The notes below the pieces were generated by a model, which worked only from the letters and a program-made list of their open reading frames with translations, had not been told where the DNA came from and searched no databases. The position numbers and the translations under genes are program-made. From Propionibacterium sp. (GTDB lineage: Bacteria > Actinomycetota > Actinomycetes > Propionibacteriales > Propionibacteriaceae), in the NCBI GenBank assembly GCA_012719335.1, contig JAAYAO010000245.1, positions 1 through 14,128 of the forward strand: 14,128 nucleotides of DNA. Direction: 5' to 3'. Positions 7,751 to 14,128 of this stretch are shown in pieces. The stretch's first letter is position 1; each line of letters begins with the position of its first letter.

Positions 7751-8029
7751 CTAACGCGTTTCGGCCCCATTGTTGAAACCGAAGCCCGGATCACGGCGGA
7801 TTTGCTCGTGATCGACGTCGGTGCGGCGCAGCCCGCGACCGATCGCGCGACGTCGGCAGGCGGTGTCGACACAGCTCTCCCGGTCGTGCACCCAGACGCC
7901 TCGTCCGGGCCGGGTCGCGGTCGGGTCGAGCACCACCGCACCGCGGTCCGGATCCCACACCAGGCGCAGCAGCGCCGTCCGGTCGTCGACGCCGCGGCAC
8001 CCCACGCAGGTGCGTTGCGGGGTGGCCAC
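7751..8029 (-). CDS. ylxR: YlxR/RnpM family RNA-binding protein (DUF448)
   Basis: This 92-residue basic protein has the family signature RTCVGCR (6-12), LLRLVWDPDRGAVVLD (20-35), PGRGVWVH (41-48), Cys53 and Cys58, and an Arg-rich helix ending RAIGRGLRR (61-69). YlxR proteins bind RNA, and in Bacillus subtilis the homologue modulates RNase P and affects glucose-responsive expression (family knowledge). The gene normally lies between nusA and infB. Here infB is downstream as expected, but the gene immediately upstream is malG, whose stop is five bases away. The GTG at 8027-8029 is the start expected from homologue length. Its only nearby ribosome-site-like sequence is GGTGAAG inside the malG end, suggesting translational coupling to malG. 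The tail after residue 72 is not conserved. Confidence 0.93.
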   Translation of the reverse strand: MATPQRTCVGCRGVDDRTALLRLVWDPDRGAVVLDPTATRPGRGVWVHDRESCVDTACRRRAIGRGLRRTDVDHEQIRRDPGFGFNNGAETR

Positions 8030-8034
8030 CGGCG

Positions 8035-8931
8035 CTACTTCACCGAACCCTGGGTCAGCCCGGAGACGATCCAGCGCTGCAGGAACAGGAACAGGGCCAG
8101 GATCGGCAGGGCGGCGATGATCGCCCCGGCGGCGAACTGGCCCCAGTTGGCGGCCAACTGGTCGGACACCCAGCCGTACATGCCGACCGCGACCGTCCAG
8201 TTCTCCTCCGACTGCAGGATGATCTTGGCCAACATGAAGTCGTTGAAGGTGGAGATGAAGCTGAGCAGGCCCACCACGGTCAGGATCGGCATCACCAGCG
8301 GCAGGATGATCCGCCAGTAGATGTGCGCGTGCGAGGCGCCGTCGATCTTGGCGGCCTCGTCCAGTTCCTTGGGCACGGTGTTGAAGGTGCCGTACATCAG
8401 GAAGGTGTTCACCCCCAGGGCGCCACCCAGGTAGACGCAGATCAGACCGATCTTGCTGTTCAGGCCGAGGAAGGGCACCACCTCACCGAGAGTGAGAAGC
8501 AGCAGGAAGATCGCCACGAAGGCGAGCAACTGCGGAAACATCTGCAGCACCATCAGGAAGGTCAACCCGAATTGGCGCCCGGCGAAGCGGTACCGGGAGA
8601 AGGCGTAGGCCGCCGAGGCGCCCATCAACACGGTGCCCAGGGAGGTGATCACCCCGATGATCAGGGTGTTGCCCAACCAGGTCCAGAAGTAGGTGTCGGA
8701 CAGCCGGGCGAAGTTCTCCAGGCTCACGGTGGAGAACATCGCGTTCGAGCCGGTGAGCGTGCCACCGGGGTTCAGCGCGGCCGACAGGATGTACAGGATC
8801 GGGAAGGCGGCGAAGATCACCGCGACGATGCCGACCACGTGCCGCCAGCCGACGTCGGCGAACATCCGCCCGACGCTGCGCTGCCGATGGGTGTCGGCGG
8901 TGACCGGCTCGGAAGTGTGCGGGGTGCTCAT
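8035..8931 (-). CDS. malG: Maltose/alpha-glucoside ABC transporter permease, MalG type
   Basis: This inner permease subunit of a sugar importer has 298 residues, the usual MalG size. About six membrane segments can be read: 30-52, 85-110, 122-148, 160-180, 210-230 and 265-287. The EAA loop, which docks the ATPase, is clear: EAAKIDGASHAHIYWRIILP (192-211). The protein ends LQRWIVSGLTQGSVK, a normal MalG/YcjP-type C-terminus that shows no truncation. The ATG (8929-8931) is one base after the malF stop (TGAGATG), with GGAGG inside the end of malF, so the two are translationally coupled. The substrate is inferred from the neighbouring alpha-glucosidase to be maltose, maltodextrins or a related alpha-glucoside. 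Unusually, ylxR begins five bases after its stop codon. Confidence 0.93.
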   Translation of the reverse strand: MSTPHTSEPVTADTHRQRSVGRMFADVGWRHVVGIVAVIFAAFPILYILSAALNPGGTLTGSNAMFSTVSLENFARLSDTYFWTWLGNTLIIGVITSLGTVLMGASAAYAFSRYRFAGRQFGLTFLMVLQMFPQLLAFVAIFLLLLTLGEVVPFLGLNSKIGLICVYLGGALGVNTFLMYGTFNTVPKELDEAAKIDGASHAHIYWRIILPLVMPILTVVGLLSFISTFNDFMLAKIILQSEENWTVAVGMYGWVSDQLAANWGQFAAGAIIAALPILALFLFLQRWIVSGLTQGSVK

Positions 8932-8932
8932 C

Positions 8933-10531
8933 TCAGTCCTCCATCTTCTGCGACAGCCGGAAGCTGATCGCCGACACGGTCGCCACGATCAGGAAGATCA
9001 CGATCGACAGGGCCGAGGCCAAGCCGTAGTTGCGGGAGGCCGAACCGTCCAGACCCGAGACCGAATAGACCATGGTGATCAGCAGGTCGGTGGCCCCGAT
9101 CGGGGCCGAGGTGTCGGTGAATCTGGGACCGCCCCCGGTGAGCATGTAGACCAGGTTGAAGTTGTTGAAGTTGAACGCGAAGGACGAGATCAACAGCGGG
9201 GTGACCGCGATCAGCAGCAGCGGCAGGGTGATCCGGCGGAACTGCTGCCACCCGGAGGCACCGTCGATCTTCGCCGCCTCGTACACGTCGCCCGGGATCG
9301 CCTGCAGGGTGCCGGTGGCGATCAGGAACATGTACGGGAAGCCCATCCACAGGTTGACCATGATGATCGCGAGTTTCGCCAGCCAGGGGTCGTTCAGCCA
9401 GGCGATCGGCATCCCACCCAGCAGTACCTGGTTCACGAACCCGAAGTCACGGTTCAACATGCCCTGGAACAGCAGGGCGGTCAGGAAGGCCGGGAAGGCG
9501 TACGGCAACAGCATCAGGGTGCGGTAGATCTTGCGGCCCCGCATCCGCTCGCTGTTCATCACGATCGCCAGGAACAGGCCGAGGAAGAAGGTGGTCAGCA
9601 CCGAGGCGATCGCGAAGACCACGTTCCAGGCGAGCACCTTCAGGAAGGGCCCCGAATAGCGTTGGTCGCTGAACGCGGTGGTGAAATTCTCCGCCCCGAC
9701 GAAGACCCGCCACCCGACGGTCAGGGTGCTGCCGTCATCGGCCTGGAACTGACCGCGGTCATTGGCCCGGTAGACCATCCCGGTGTCGGAGTTGGTCATC
9801 GTGTCGGTCTCGGGGTCGTAGGTGACCACCGAGCGGTAGGCGTAACCGGTGCGGGCGTCCTGGGTGCCGATCGACCCGGCGTTCGGGTCGTCGGAGACCG
9901 GCACCCGCAATTGGGTGACCTCCTGGCTGCGCGCCACCGCGTCCGACCAACTCAGCACATTCCAGCCGGGTACCTCGACGATCGTGGTGCCCTCGACCAC
10001 CGCATCCGGGGCCTCCTCCAGCGGCTGGTCCTCGGTGCCGACCTTGACCATGTCGTCCTCGAGGACGGCGAAGCCGAGGTCGGTGCCGGGGAAGGTCTGC
10101 TCGACCACGACCAGCGGCAGGGCGGGCGAACCCTCGACCCGGCGCTGGTTCTGCATCACATTGGCCGCGATCGCATCGGCCTTGTCGGAGTTGTGGCCGG
10201 CCCCGTAGTTGGTGAAGGCCACGTAACCGGTGTACCCGACGGTGAACACCTGGTAGATCAGCAGGAAGACCAGGCCGGGCAGCAGGTACTTCAGCGGCAA
10301 CATCCGCTTGGTGAAGTAGACGATGTCGGCCAGCACGACGAAGAACACCGTGACGGCCAGGATGATCCAGGACTGTTGGGACCAGGCCGCGAGGATGATG
10401 TAGACCCCGAGGGCGTTGATCAGTGCCATCAGGATGAGCTTGATGAAGAAGCCCGGACGTATCGACGTCGCGTGCGACTCCCGGGCGCGCTTGCTGCGGC
10501 GCTCTTCGGGTGGAGCTTCCGGCTGGGTCAT
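8933..10531 (-). CDS. malF: Maltose/alpha-glucoside ABC transporter permease, long MalF type
   Basis: This 532-residue permease is closer to the long enterobacterial MalF (about 514) than to the roughly 300-residue forms in many Gram-positives. Three hydrophobic segments come first (28-50, 54-75, 83-106). A large, hydrophilic extracytoplasmic stretch of about 165 residues follows (111-275), corresponding to the P2 loop that contacts the binding protein. The core permease (about 295-528) has the EAA motif EAAKIDGASGWQQFRRITLP (418-437). MNSERMRGRKIYRTLMLLPYAFP (325-347) is typical MalF/UgpA sequence. The ATG at 10529-10531 is chosen because GGAGAA lies about six bases upstream and the longer reading only adds a low-complexity Arg/Pro tail. 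It lies downstream of malE across a hairpin-bearing 101-nt gap and overlaps functionally with malG. No ATPase gene accompanies it. Confidence 0.93.
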   Translation of the reverse strand: MTQPEAPPEERRSKRARESHATSIRPGFFIKLILMALINALGVYIILAAWSQQSWIILAVTVFFVVLADIVYFTKRMLPLKYLLPGLVFLLIYQVFTVGYTGYVAFTNYGAGHNSDKADAIAANVMQNQRRVEGSPALPLVVVEQTFPGTDLGFAVLEDDMVKVGTEDQPLEEAPDAVVEGTTIVEVPGWNVLSWSDAVARSQEVTQLRVPVSDDPNAGSIGTQDARTGYAYRSVVTYDPETDTMTNSDTGMVYRANDRGQFQADDGSTLTVGWRVFVGAENFTTAFSDQRYSGPFLKVLAWNVVFAIASVLTTFFLGLFLAIVMNSERMRGRKIYRTLMLLPYAFPAFLTALLFQGMLNRDFGFVNQVLLGGMPIAWLNDPWLAKLAIIMVNLWMGFPYMFLIATGTLQAIPGDVYEAAKIDGASGWQQFRRITLPLLLIAVTPLLISSFAFNFNNFNLVYMLTGGGPRFTDTSAPIGATDLLITMVYSVSGLDGSASRNYGLASALSIVIFLIVATVSAISFRLSQKMED

Positions 10532-10578
10532 CGGTTGTTCTCCGGGTCGACGGGATCGGGGAAGGGTGGGTGTGTGAC

Positions 10579-10613
10579 CGTGGGGCGCACGCCGGGGTGG
10601 CGCACGCCCCACG
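10579..10613 (-). terminator. Hairpin between malE and malF (partial terminator or mRNA stabiliser)
   Basis: A nine-pair stem (10579-10587 with 10605-10613) encloses a 2x2 internal loop and a further four-pair stem with a five-base loop. It is built around a direct repeat of GGCGCACGCC (10584-10593 and 10599-10608). It starts 20 bases after the malE stop. Such structures after a binding-protein gene commonly keep its level above that of the permeases, either by partial termination or by protecting the malE 3' end (established for sugar transporters; inferred here). Confidence 0.7.
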
Positions 10614-10632
10614 ATCCGGGTCGATCAGCCGG

Positions 10633-11877
10633 TCAGCCGATCGCCCCTTCGATATCGGAGACCATCTTCTGCCAGGCCGCTGCCGGCTCGGCGTCACCGT
10701 TGATGATCTGTGCCTCGGTCACGCCCCAGAAGGTCCACACCGCGGCCATCTCCGGAATGGAGGGCATCGGCATGGCGTCGGCGGCGATGTCGGCGAAGCC
10801 CTTGGCCAGCGGGTCGGAGGAGATCTCGTCGGCGGCCTCGGTCAGCGCCGGGGTCCGGTCGCCGGCCTCGTACATCTTCACCTGGATGTCCTTGGTGCCG
10901 ATGTAGTTCACCAGGAACTCGGTGGCCAGGATGCCGTTCTCGGACTTGGCCGAGACGTAGAAGCCCTGCACGCCGATGAACGGCACGGCCGGTTCACCAC
11001 CGGCGGACGGGATCGGGTCGACCGCGAGGTCCATGCCGTCGAATTCCTCGATCAGCCAGGGGCCACCCACCATGTAGGGGGTTTCGCCGTTCTTGAAGGC
11101 TTCGCGGGCGATGTCGTAGGTGATCGAGGTGTTCAGCACGCCGTCACCGTTGGCGCCGTGGTCGGCCAGCCACTGGGCGAAGGCCTCGCCCTGCTCGCCG
11201 CCGAGGGCCAGCTCGGAGGAGTAGGAGCCGTCCTCGTTCTGTTCGAACACCGGCGCCCCGAAGGAGTGCTGGAAGGGAACCATCGTGTAGGGGTCACCCT
11301 CGGTGCTGACCTGGATCACGAAGGGGTACTTGGTGCCGGCTTCCTGGCCCGCGGCGATCATCTCGTCGAAGGTTTCCGGGGTCGGGTCGGGCGCCAGTTC
11401 GACGTTGCGGATCAGGCCGAGGTTCTCCACCGCGTAGGGCACGCCGTAGACCTGGCCGTCGAAGGTGAAGGCCTCCAGCGCGACGTCGGTGAAGTCACCG
11501 GCCTTGTCGCCGAACTCCACCGGGGACACCACACCGTTCTGGGTCAGTTCGCCCAGCCAGTCGTGGGCGCCGACGGTGATGTCGGGGCCTTCACCGGTCG
11601 GTACCTGGGCCAGGAAGTCGGCCCGGATGTCCTCGAAGTTCTTCTGTACGAGCTCGACCTTGGCTCCGGTCGCCTCCTCGAAGGCGTCGGCCGCGGCCTG
11701 GGTGGGGGCCATTCGGGTCTCATCCACCCATACGGTCAAAGTCTGGCCGGTGCCGTCCGGGGCTGCCTGGGTTTCGTCATCACCGGCGGGATCGCCGCTG
11801 GTTCCTCCGCCGCCGCCACAGGCGGTCAAGGTCACGACCGCGGTGGCGATGAGTGCTGCTCCGATGCGTCGACGCAT
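10633..11877 (-). CDS. malE: Maltose/alpha-glucoside ABC transporter substrate-binding lipoprotein
   Basis: This 414-residue extracellular sugar-binding protein is anchored to the membrane by lipid. The N-terminus MRRRIGAALIATAVVTLTAC has a basic start, a hydrophobic core and a lipobox with Cys20, followed by a Gly/Ser/Asp-rich spacer up to about residue 45. The mature part is a family-1 binding protein: LTVWVDETRMAPTQAAADAFEEATG (47-71), GPDITVGAHDWLGEL (96-110), GQVYGVPYAVENLGLIRN (140-157) and GGPWLIEEF (275-283). The ATG at 11875-11877 is the only start that keeps the signal peptide intact; its AGGAAA ribosome site is about 11 bases upstream, longer than ideal. It is the first gene of the malEFG operon, divergent from the alpha-glucosidase. 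The ligand is inferred from that neighbour, not read from binding residues. Confidence 0.93.
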   Translation of the reverse strand: MRRRIGAALIATAVVTLTACGGGGGTSGDPAGDDETQAAPDGTGQTLTVWVDETRMAPTQAAADAFEEATGAKVELVQKNFEDIRADFLAQVPTGEGPDITVGAHDWLGELTQNGVVSPVEFGDKAGDFTDVALEAFTFDGQVYGVPYAVENLGLIRNVELAPDPTPETFDEMIAAGQEAGTKYPFVIQVSTEGDPYTMVPFQHSFGAPVFEQNEDGSYSSELALGGEQGEAFAQWLADHGANGDGVLNTSITYDIAREAFKNGETPYMVGGPWLIEEFDGMDLAVDPIPSAGGEPAVPFIGVQGFYVSAKSENGILATEFLVNYIGTKDIQVKMYEAGDRTPALTEAADEISSDPLAKGFADIAADAMPMPSIPEMAAVWTFWGVTEAQIINGDAEPAAAWQKMVSDIEGAIG

Positions 11878-11930
11878 GCGTTTCTCGCTTTCCTACTGAG
11901 GTTGTGGCCGGGATTGTGTCCACGCGCCGC

Positions 11931-11960
11931 ACTCTATGCCCCCGGCTACTCACCGGTCAC
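11931..11960 (-). promoter_or_regulatory. Candidate promoter of malEFG
   Basis: Minus-strand GTGACC (11955-11960) and TAGAGT (11931-11936, fits TANNNT) are 18 bases apart, and the -10 lies 53 bases before the malE start codon. The region is shared back to back with the alpha-glucosidase promoter. Confidence 0.4.
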
Positions 11961-11978
11961 CAGGGGTGGGTCTTTCGT

Positions 11979-11984
11979 TATGGT
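11979..11984 (+). promoter_or_regulatory. Candidate -10 box of a leaderless alpha-glucosidase transcript
   Basis: TATGGT fits TANNNT and ends six bases before the ATG at 11991, so transcription would begin at or next to the A of the start codon. The -35 region (around 11956-11961, GTCACC) is a poor match. Leaderless genes are common in actinobacteria (established); this case is inferred. Confidence 0.4.
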
Positions 11985-11990
11985 GAAGCA

Positions 11991-13667
11991 ATGGCTGCAC
12001 CCGAGAGCACCCGTGACCGCGATTGGTGGCGCGACGCCGTCATCTATCAGATCTATCCCCGATCCTTCGCCTCCTCCGGTGCCCCGGTGGGTGACCTGGC
12101 GGCGATCACCGCCCGGTTGGACCATCTGGTCACCGTCGGTGCCGACGCCCTGTGGCTGTCGCCGTGTTACGTGTCGCCGCAACGCGACGGGGGGTACGAC
12201 GTCGCCGACTACCGCGACATCGACCCGCTGTTCGGCGACCTGGCCGACATGGACGCGCTGATCGCCGAGGCTCATCGGTTGGGTCTGCGGGTGATCGTGG
12301 ACCTGGTGCCGAACCACACCTCCGATCAGCACGAGTGGTTCCGGGCGGCGCTGGCCGCGGGCCCGGGCAGCCCGGAGCGGGAACGGTACTGGTTCCGCGA
12401 GGGCCACGGCGCACAACCGCCGAACGACTGGCGCTCGGTGTTCGGGGCCGGGGCGTGGACCCGGGTCCGTGACCGGCCGGATGCGCCCGGTTCGGCGTGG
12501 GCCGAGGACGAATCGTGGTACCTGCACCTGTTCGACACCAGTCAGCCGGATCTGAACTGGGACCATCCCGAGGTACTCGAGGAGTTCGACGACATCCTGC
12601 GGTTCTGGCTGACCCGCGGGGTGGATGGTTTTCGGGTGGACGTGGCCCACGGCCTGGCCAAGGACCCCGAACTGCCGGATTGGGCGAACCGGGCCGAGAT
12701 GGCCGGGCACGGCGACCGGGCGCAGGCCCCGATGTGGGACCGCGACGAGGTGCACGAGATCTACCGGCGCTGGCACCGGGTGCTGGCCGAGTTCGGGCCG
12801 GATCGGATTCTGGTCGCCGAGGCCTGGGTCGACCCGCCCGCCCGGCTGGCCTGCTACGTCCGGCCCGACGAGATGCATCAGGCCTTCAACTTTGACTTCC
12901 TGAGCTGTCCCTGGCATGCCGAGGATCTGCACCGGGTGATCAGCGACACCCTGTCGGCCAACGACGCGGTGGGGGCGCCGACCACCTGGGTGTTGTCCAA
13001 CCACGATGTGGTGCGGCATGCGTCCCGGCTCGGGCTGGAGGTGACCGGTAAGGGGCCGAACGGTATCCGCCCCGGTGAACCGCAACCCGACGTGGAGTTG
13101 GGTGCCCGCCGGGCCCGGGCGGCGACCGCCCTGATGCTGGCCCTGCCGGGCAGCGCCTATCTGTACCAGGGTGAGGAGTTGGGCCTGCCCGAGCACCTCG
13201 ACCTGCCCGACGAGGTGCGCCAGGATCCGGCTTTCTTCCGCACCGGCGGCGAGGAGGCCGGCCGGGACGGCTGCCGGGTGCCGCTGCCCTGGGTGGCTGA
13301 TGCCCCGGCCTTCGGGTTCTCCCCCACCGGGGAGTCCTGGCTGCCGCAGCCGGCCGAGTGGGCCGACCTGGCCGTCGACCGGCAACTGGACGACCCGGGC
13401 TCGTCCCTGGCGATGTACCGCGACCTGATCCGGCGGCGCCGGGAGTTGGGTCTGGGCCGGGGCACCTGGCAGTGGCTGGACACCCCCGATGGGGTGCTGG
13501 CCGGGGTGAACCGCGGCGAGGGCCGGGCCGACCTGCTGGTGGTCTGCACCGTCGAGGCGTCCTGGCCGGTGCCGGACGGCTGGCGGGTGCTGCTGGCCAC
13601 CGATCAGGTCGGGGTGGACGGTCTCGTGCCGACCGGGACGACCGTGTGGGCGACCACCAGCCGGTGA
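11991..13667 (+). CDS. Alpha-glucosidase, glycoside hydrolase family 13
   Basis: This cytoplasmic retaining alpha-glucosidase has 558 residues. It would release glucose from maltose, short maltodextrins or similar sugars brought in by the neighbouring transporter. GH13 motifs: the WWRDAVIYQIYPRSF opening (12-26), region I DLVPNHTSDQHEWF (104-117), GFRVDVAHGL with nucleophile D217 (213-222), VAEAWV with acid/base E277 (275-280) and VLSNHDVVRH with D339 (334-343). Later come YLYQGEELGLPE (390-401) and GRDGCRVPLPW (424-434), typical of the actinobacterial alpha-glucosidase group that resembles subfamily 30 (subfamily is inference). There is no signal peptide. The frame is open upstream to 11853, but the ATG at 11991 matches homologues. 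It has no good ribosome site, only GGTGAAG three bases away, consistent with a leaderless message. It is divergent from malE, and its stop is one base from the stop of the convergent next gene. Confidence 0.95.
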   Translation: MAAPESTRDRDWWRDAVIYQIYPRSFASSGAPVGDLAAITARLDHLVTVGADALWLSPCYVSPQRDGGYDVADYRDIDPLFGDLADMDALIAEAHRLGLRVIVDLVPNHTSDQHEWFRAALAAGPGSPERERYWFREGHGAQPPNDWRSVFGAGAWTRVRDRPDAPGSAWAEDESWYLHLFDTSQPDLNWDHPEVLEEFDDILRFWLTRGVDGFRVDVAHGLAKDPELPDWANRAEMAGHGDRAQAPMWDRDEVHEIYRRWHRVLAEFGPDRILVAEAWVDPPARLACYVRPDEMHQAFNFDFLSCPWHAEDLHRVISDTLSANDAVGAPTTWVLSNHDVVRHASRLGLEVTGKGPNGIRPGEPQPDVELGARRARAATALMLALPGSAYLYQGEELGLPEHLDLPDEVRQDPAFFRTGGEEAGRDGCRVPLPWVADAPAFGFSPTGESWLPQPAEWADLAVDRQLDDPGSSLAMYRDLIRRRRELGLGRGTWQWLDTPDGVLAGVNRGEGRADLLVVCTVEASWPVPDGWRVLLATDQVGVDGLVPTGTTVWATTSR

Positions 13668-13668
13668 A

Positions 13669-14128
13669 TCAGCGGGTTCGGGTCAGGGTCACCGGTGGGC
13701 TGATGGTCTGGCCGCCGTTCGCGGCGGTGGCCACCACCCGATAGGTGTACGTGCCCGGCGTGCTCGCGCCGTAGGTCAGCCGCAGTGCGTAGAACCCGTT
13801 CGCCCCCGAGGTGCCCACCTGCGAGGTCGACCACCGGCCGTCCGGTAGCTTCACCTGCACCTGCACCGGCCGACCCGAACCACCCGAGACCGTGCCCCAG
13901 ACGTTCGTGACTTCCCCGGCCTTCTTGATGCCGGCGGTCGTCACGGTGATCTCCATGCTGTTGGTGCGCGCCAGGGTGACGGTCGGGCTGATCGATTTGC
14001 CACCGTTGGCGGCGGTCGCGATCACCCGGTAGGCGTAGGAGCCGGGCGTGTTGGCCCCGTAGGTCAGCGGCAGCGAGAAGGAACCGTTCGACCCCGAGGT
14101 GCCCACCTGCGAGGTCGACCAGCGGCCA
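13669..14128 (-). CDS. C-terminal Ig-like repeat part of a probable secreted or surface protein (5' end outside window)
   Basis: At least 152 codons of an open frame run to the window edge without a stop. The visible protein consists of tandem repeats with a 96-codon (288-base) period. Each has a GRWSTSQVGTSG opening, an LTYGA-TPG-Y-YRV beta-strand segment and an ATAANGG--ISP-VTL ending. Between repeats is a KKAGEVTNVWGTVSGGSGRPVQ-type segment. Roughly three quarters of residues match between the two copies over about 55 positions. The composition (Thr, Ser, Gly, Val; no Cys) and fold pattern look like bacterial Ig-like domains at the C-terminus of actinobacterial cell-wall hydrolases or adhesins. 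Which N-terminal enzyme or anchor is attached cannot be known here. A family name is not assigned. It is convergent with the alpha-glucosidase and shares no terminator-sized gap with it. Confidence 0.75.
   Translation of the reverse strand, partial: GRWSTSQVGTSGSNGSFSLPLTYGANTPGSYAYRVIATAANGGKSISPTVTLARTNSMEITVTTAGIKKAGEVTNVWGTVSGGSGRPVQVQVKLPDGRWSTSQVGTSGANGFYALRLTYGASTPGTYTYRVVATAANGGQTISPPVTLTRTR
13813..14128 (-). repeat. 288-bp tandem coding repeat
   Basis: The forward-strand string GCCCACCTGCGAGGTCGACC occurs at 13813 and again at 14101, exactly 288 bases apart and in frame. It encodes the same GRWSTSQVG block in successive Ig-like repeats. Only one full period and part of a second are visible; more copies probably lie beyond the window. 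Confidence 0.8.

Noticed and set aside
8693..10906. A 737-codon + strand open frame opposite the permease genes
   Set aside because: It spans malG, malF and part of malE in antisense and is Gly/Asp/His-rich without recognisable domains; the membrane proteins on the - strand are clear.

Overview
The window is a high-GC, gene-dense stretch with frequent GTG starts and I-type terminators without a U-run. The gene families and codon use fit an actinobacterium, and my guess is a member of the Propionibacteriaceae or a relative (inference from style, not a proven placement). No tRNA, rRNA, CRISPR array, insertion sequence or prophage gene was seen, and no stretch over 300 bases lacks a gene.

Region 1 (1-2350) handles amino sugars. 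The 3' end of nagB (glucosamine-6-phosphate deaminase) and complete nagA (N-acetylglucosamine-6-phosphate deacetylase) run on the + strand. They meet, across a strong shared hairpin terminator, a convergent GntR/HutC-type repressor gene. That repressor has a DasR/NagR-like palindrome in front of its own start.

Region 2 (2352-8029, - strand) is the conserved translation block, read right to left as ylxR, infB, rbfA, truB, ribF: RNA-binding YlxR, initiation factor IF-2 with a very long Pro/Arg/Gly linker, ribosome maturation factor, tRNA pseudouridine-55 synthase, and riboflavin kinase/FAD synthetase. The usual upstream partners (rimP, nusA) and downstream partners (rpsO, pnp) are not next to it.

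Region 3 (8035-13667) is a maltose/alpha-glucoside uptake and hydrolysis locus. A lipoprotein binding protein, a long MalF-type permease and a MalG-type permease form a - strand operon with no ATPase gene. A divergent GH13 alpha-glucosidase is on the + strand. The malG gene ends only 5 nt before ylxR, so the sugar transporter occupies the place where nusA normally lies.

Region 4 (13669-14128, - strand) is the C-terminal part of a repeat-containing, probably secreted Ig-like protein that runs off the window.

The individual genes belong to known families. The unusual part is the arrangement: a translation-core block placed between two sugar-catabolism loci and possibly reached by readthrough from a maltose-transporter promoter.
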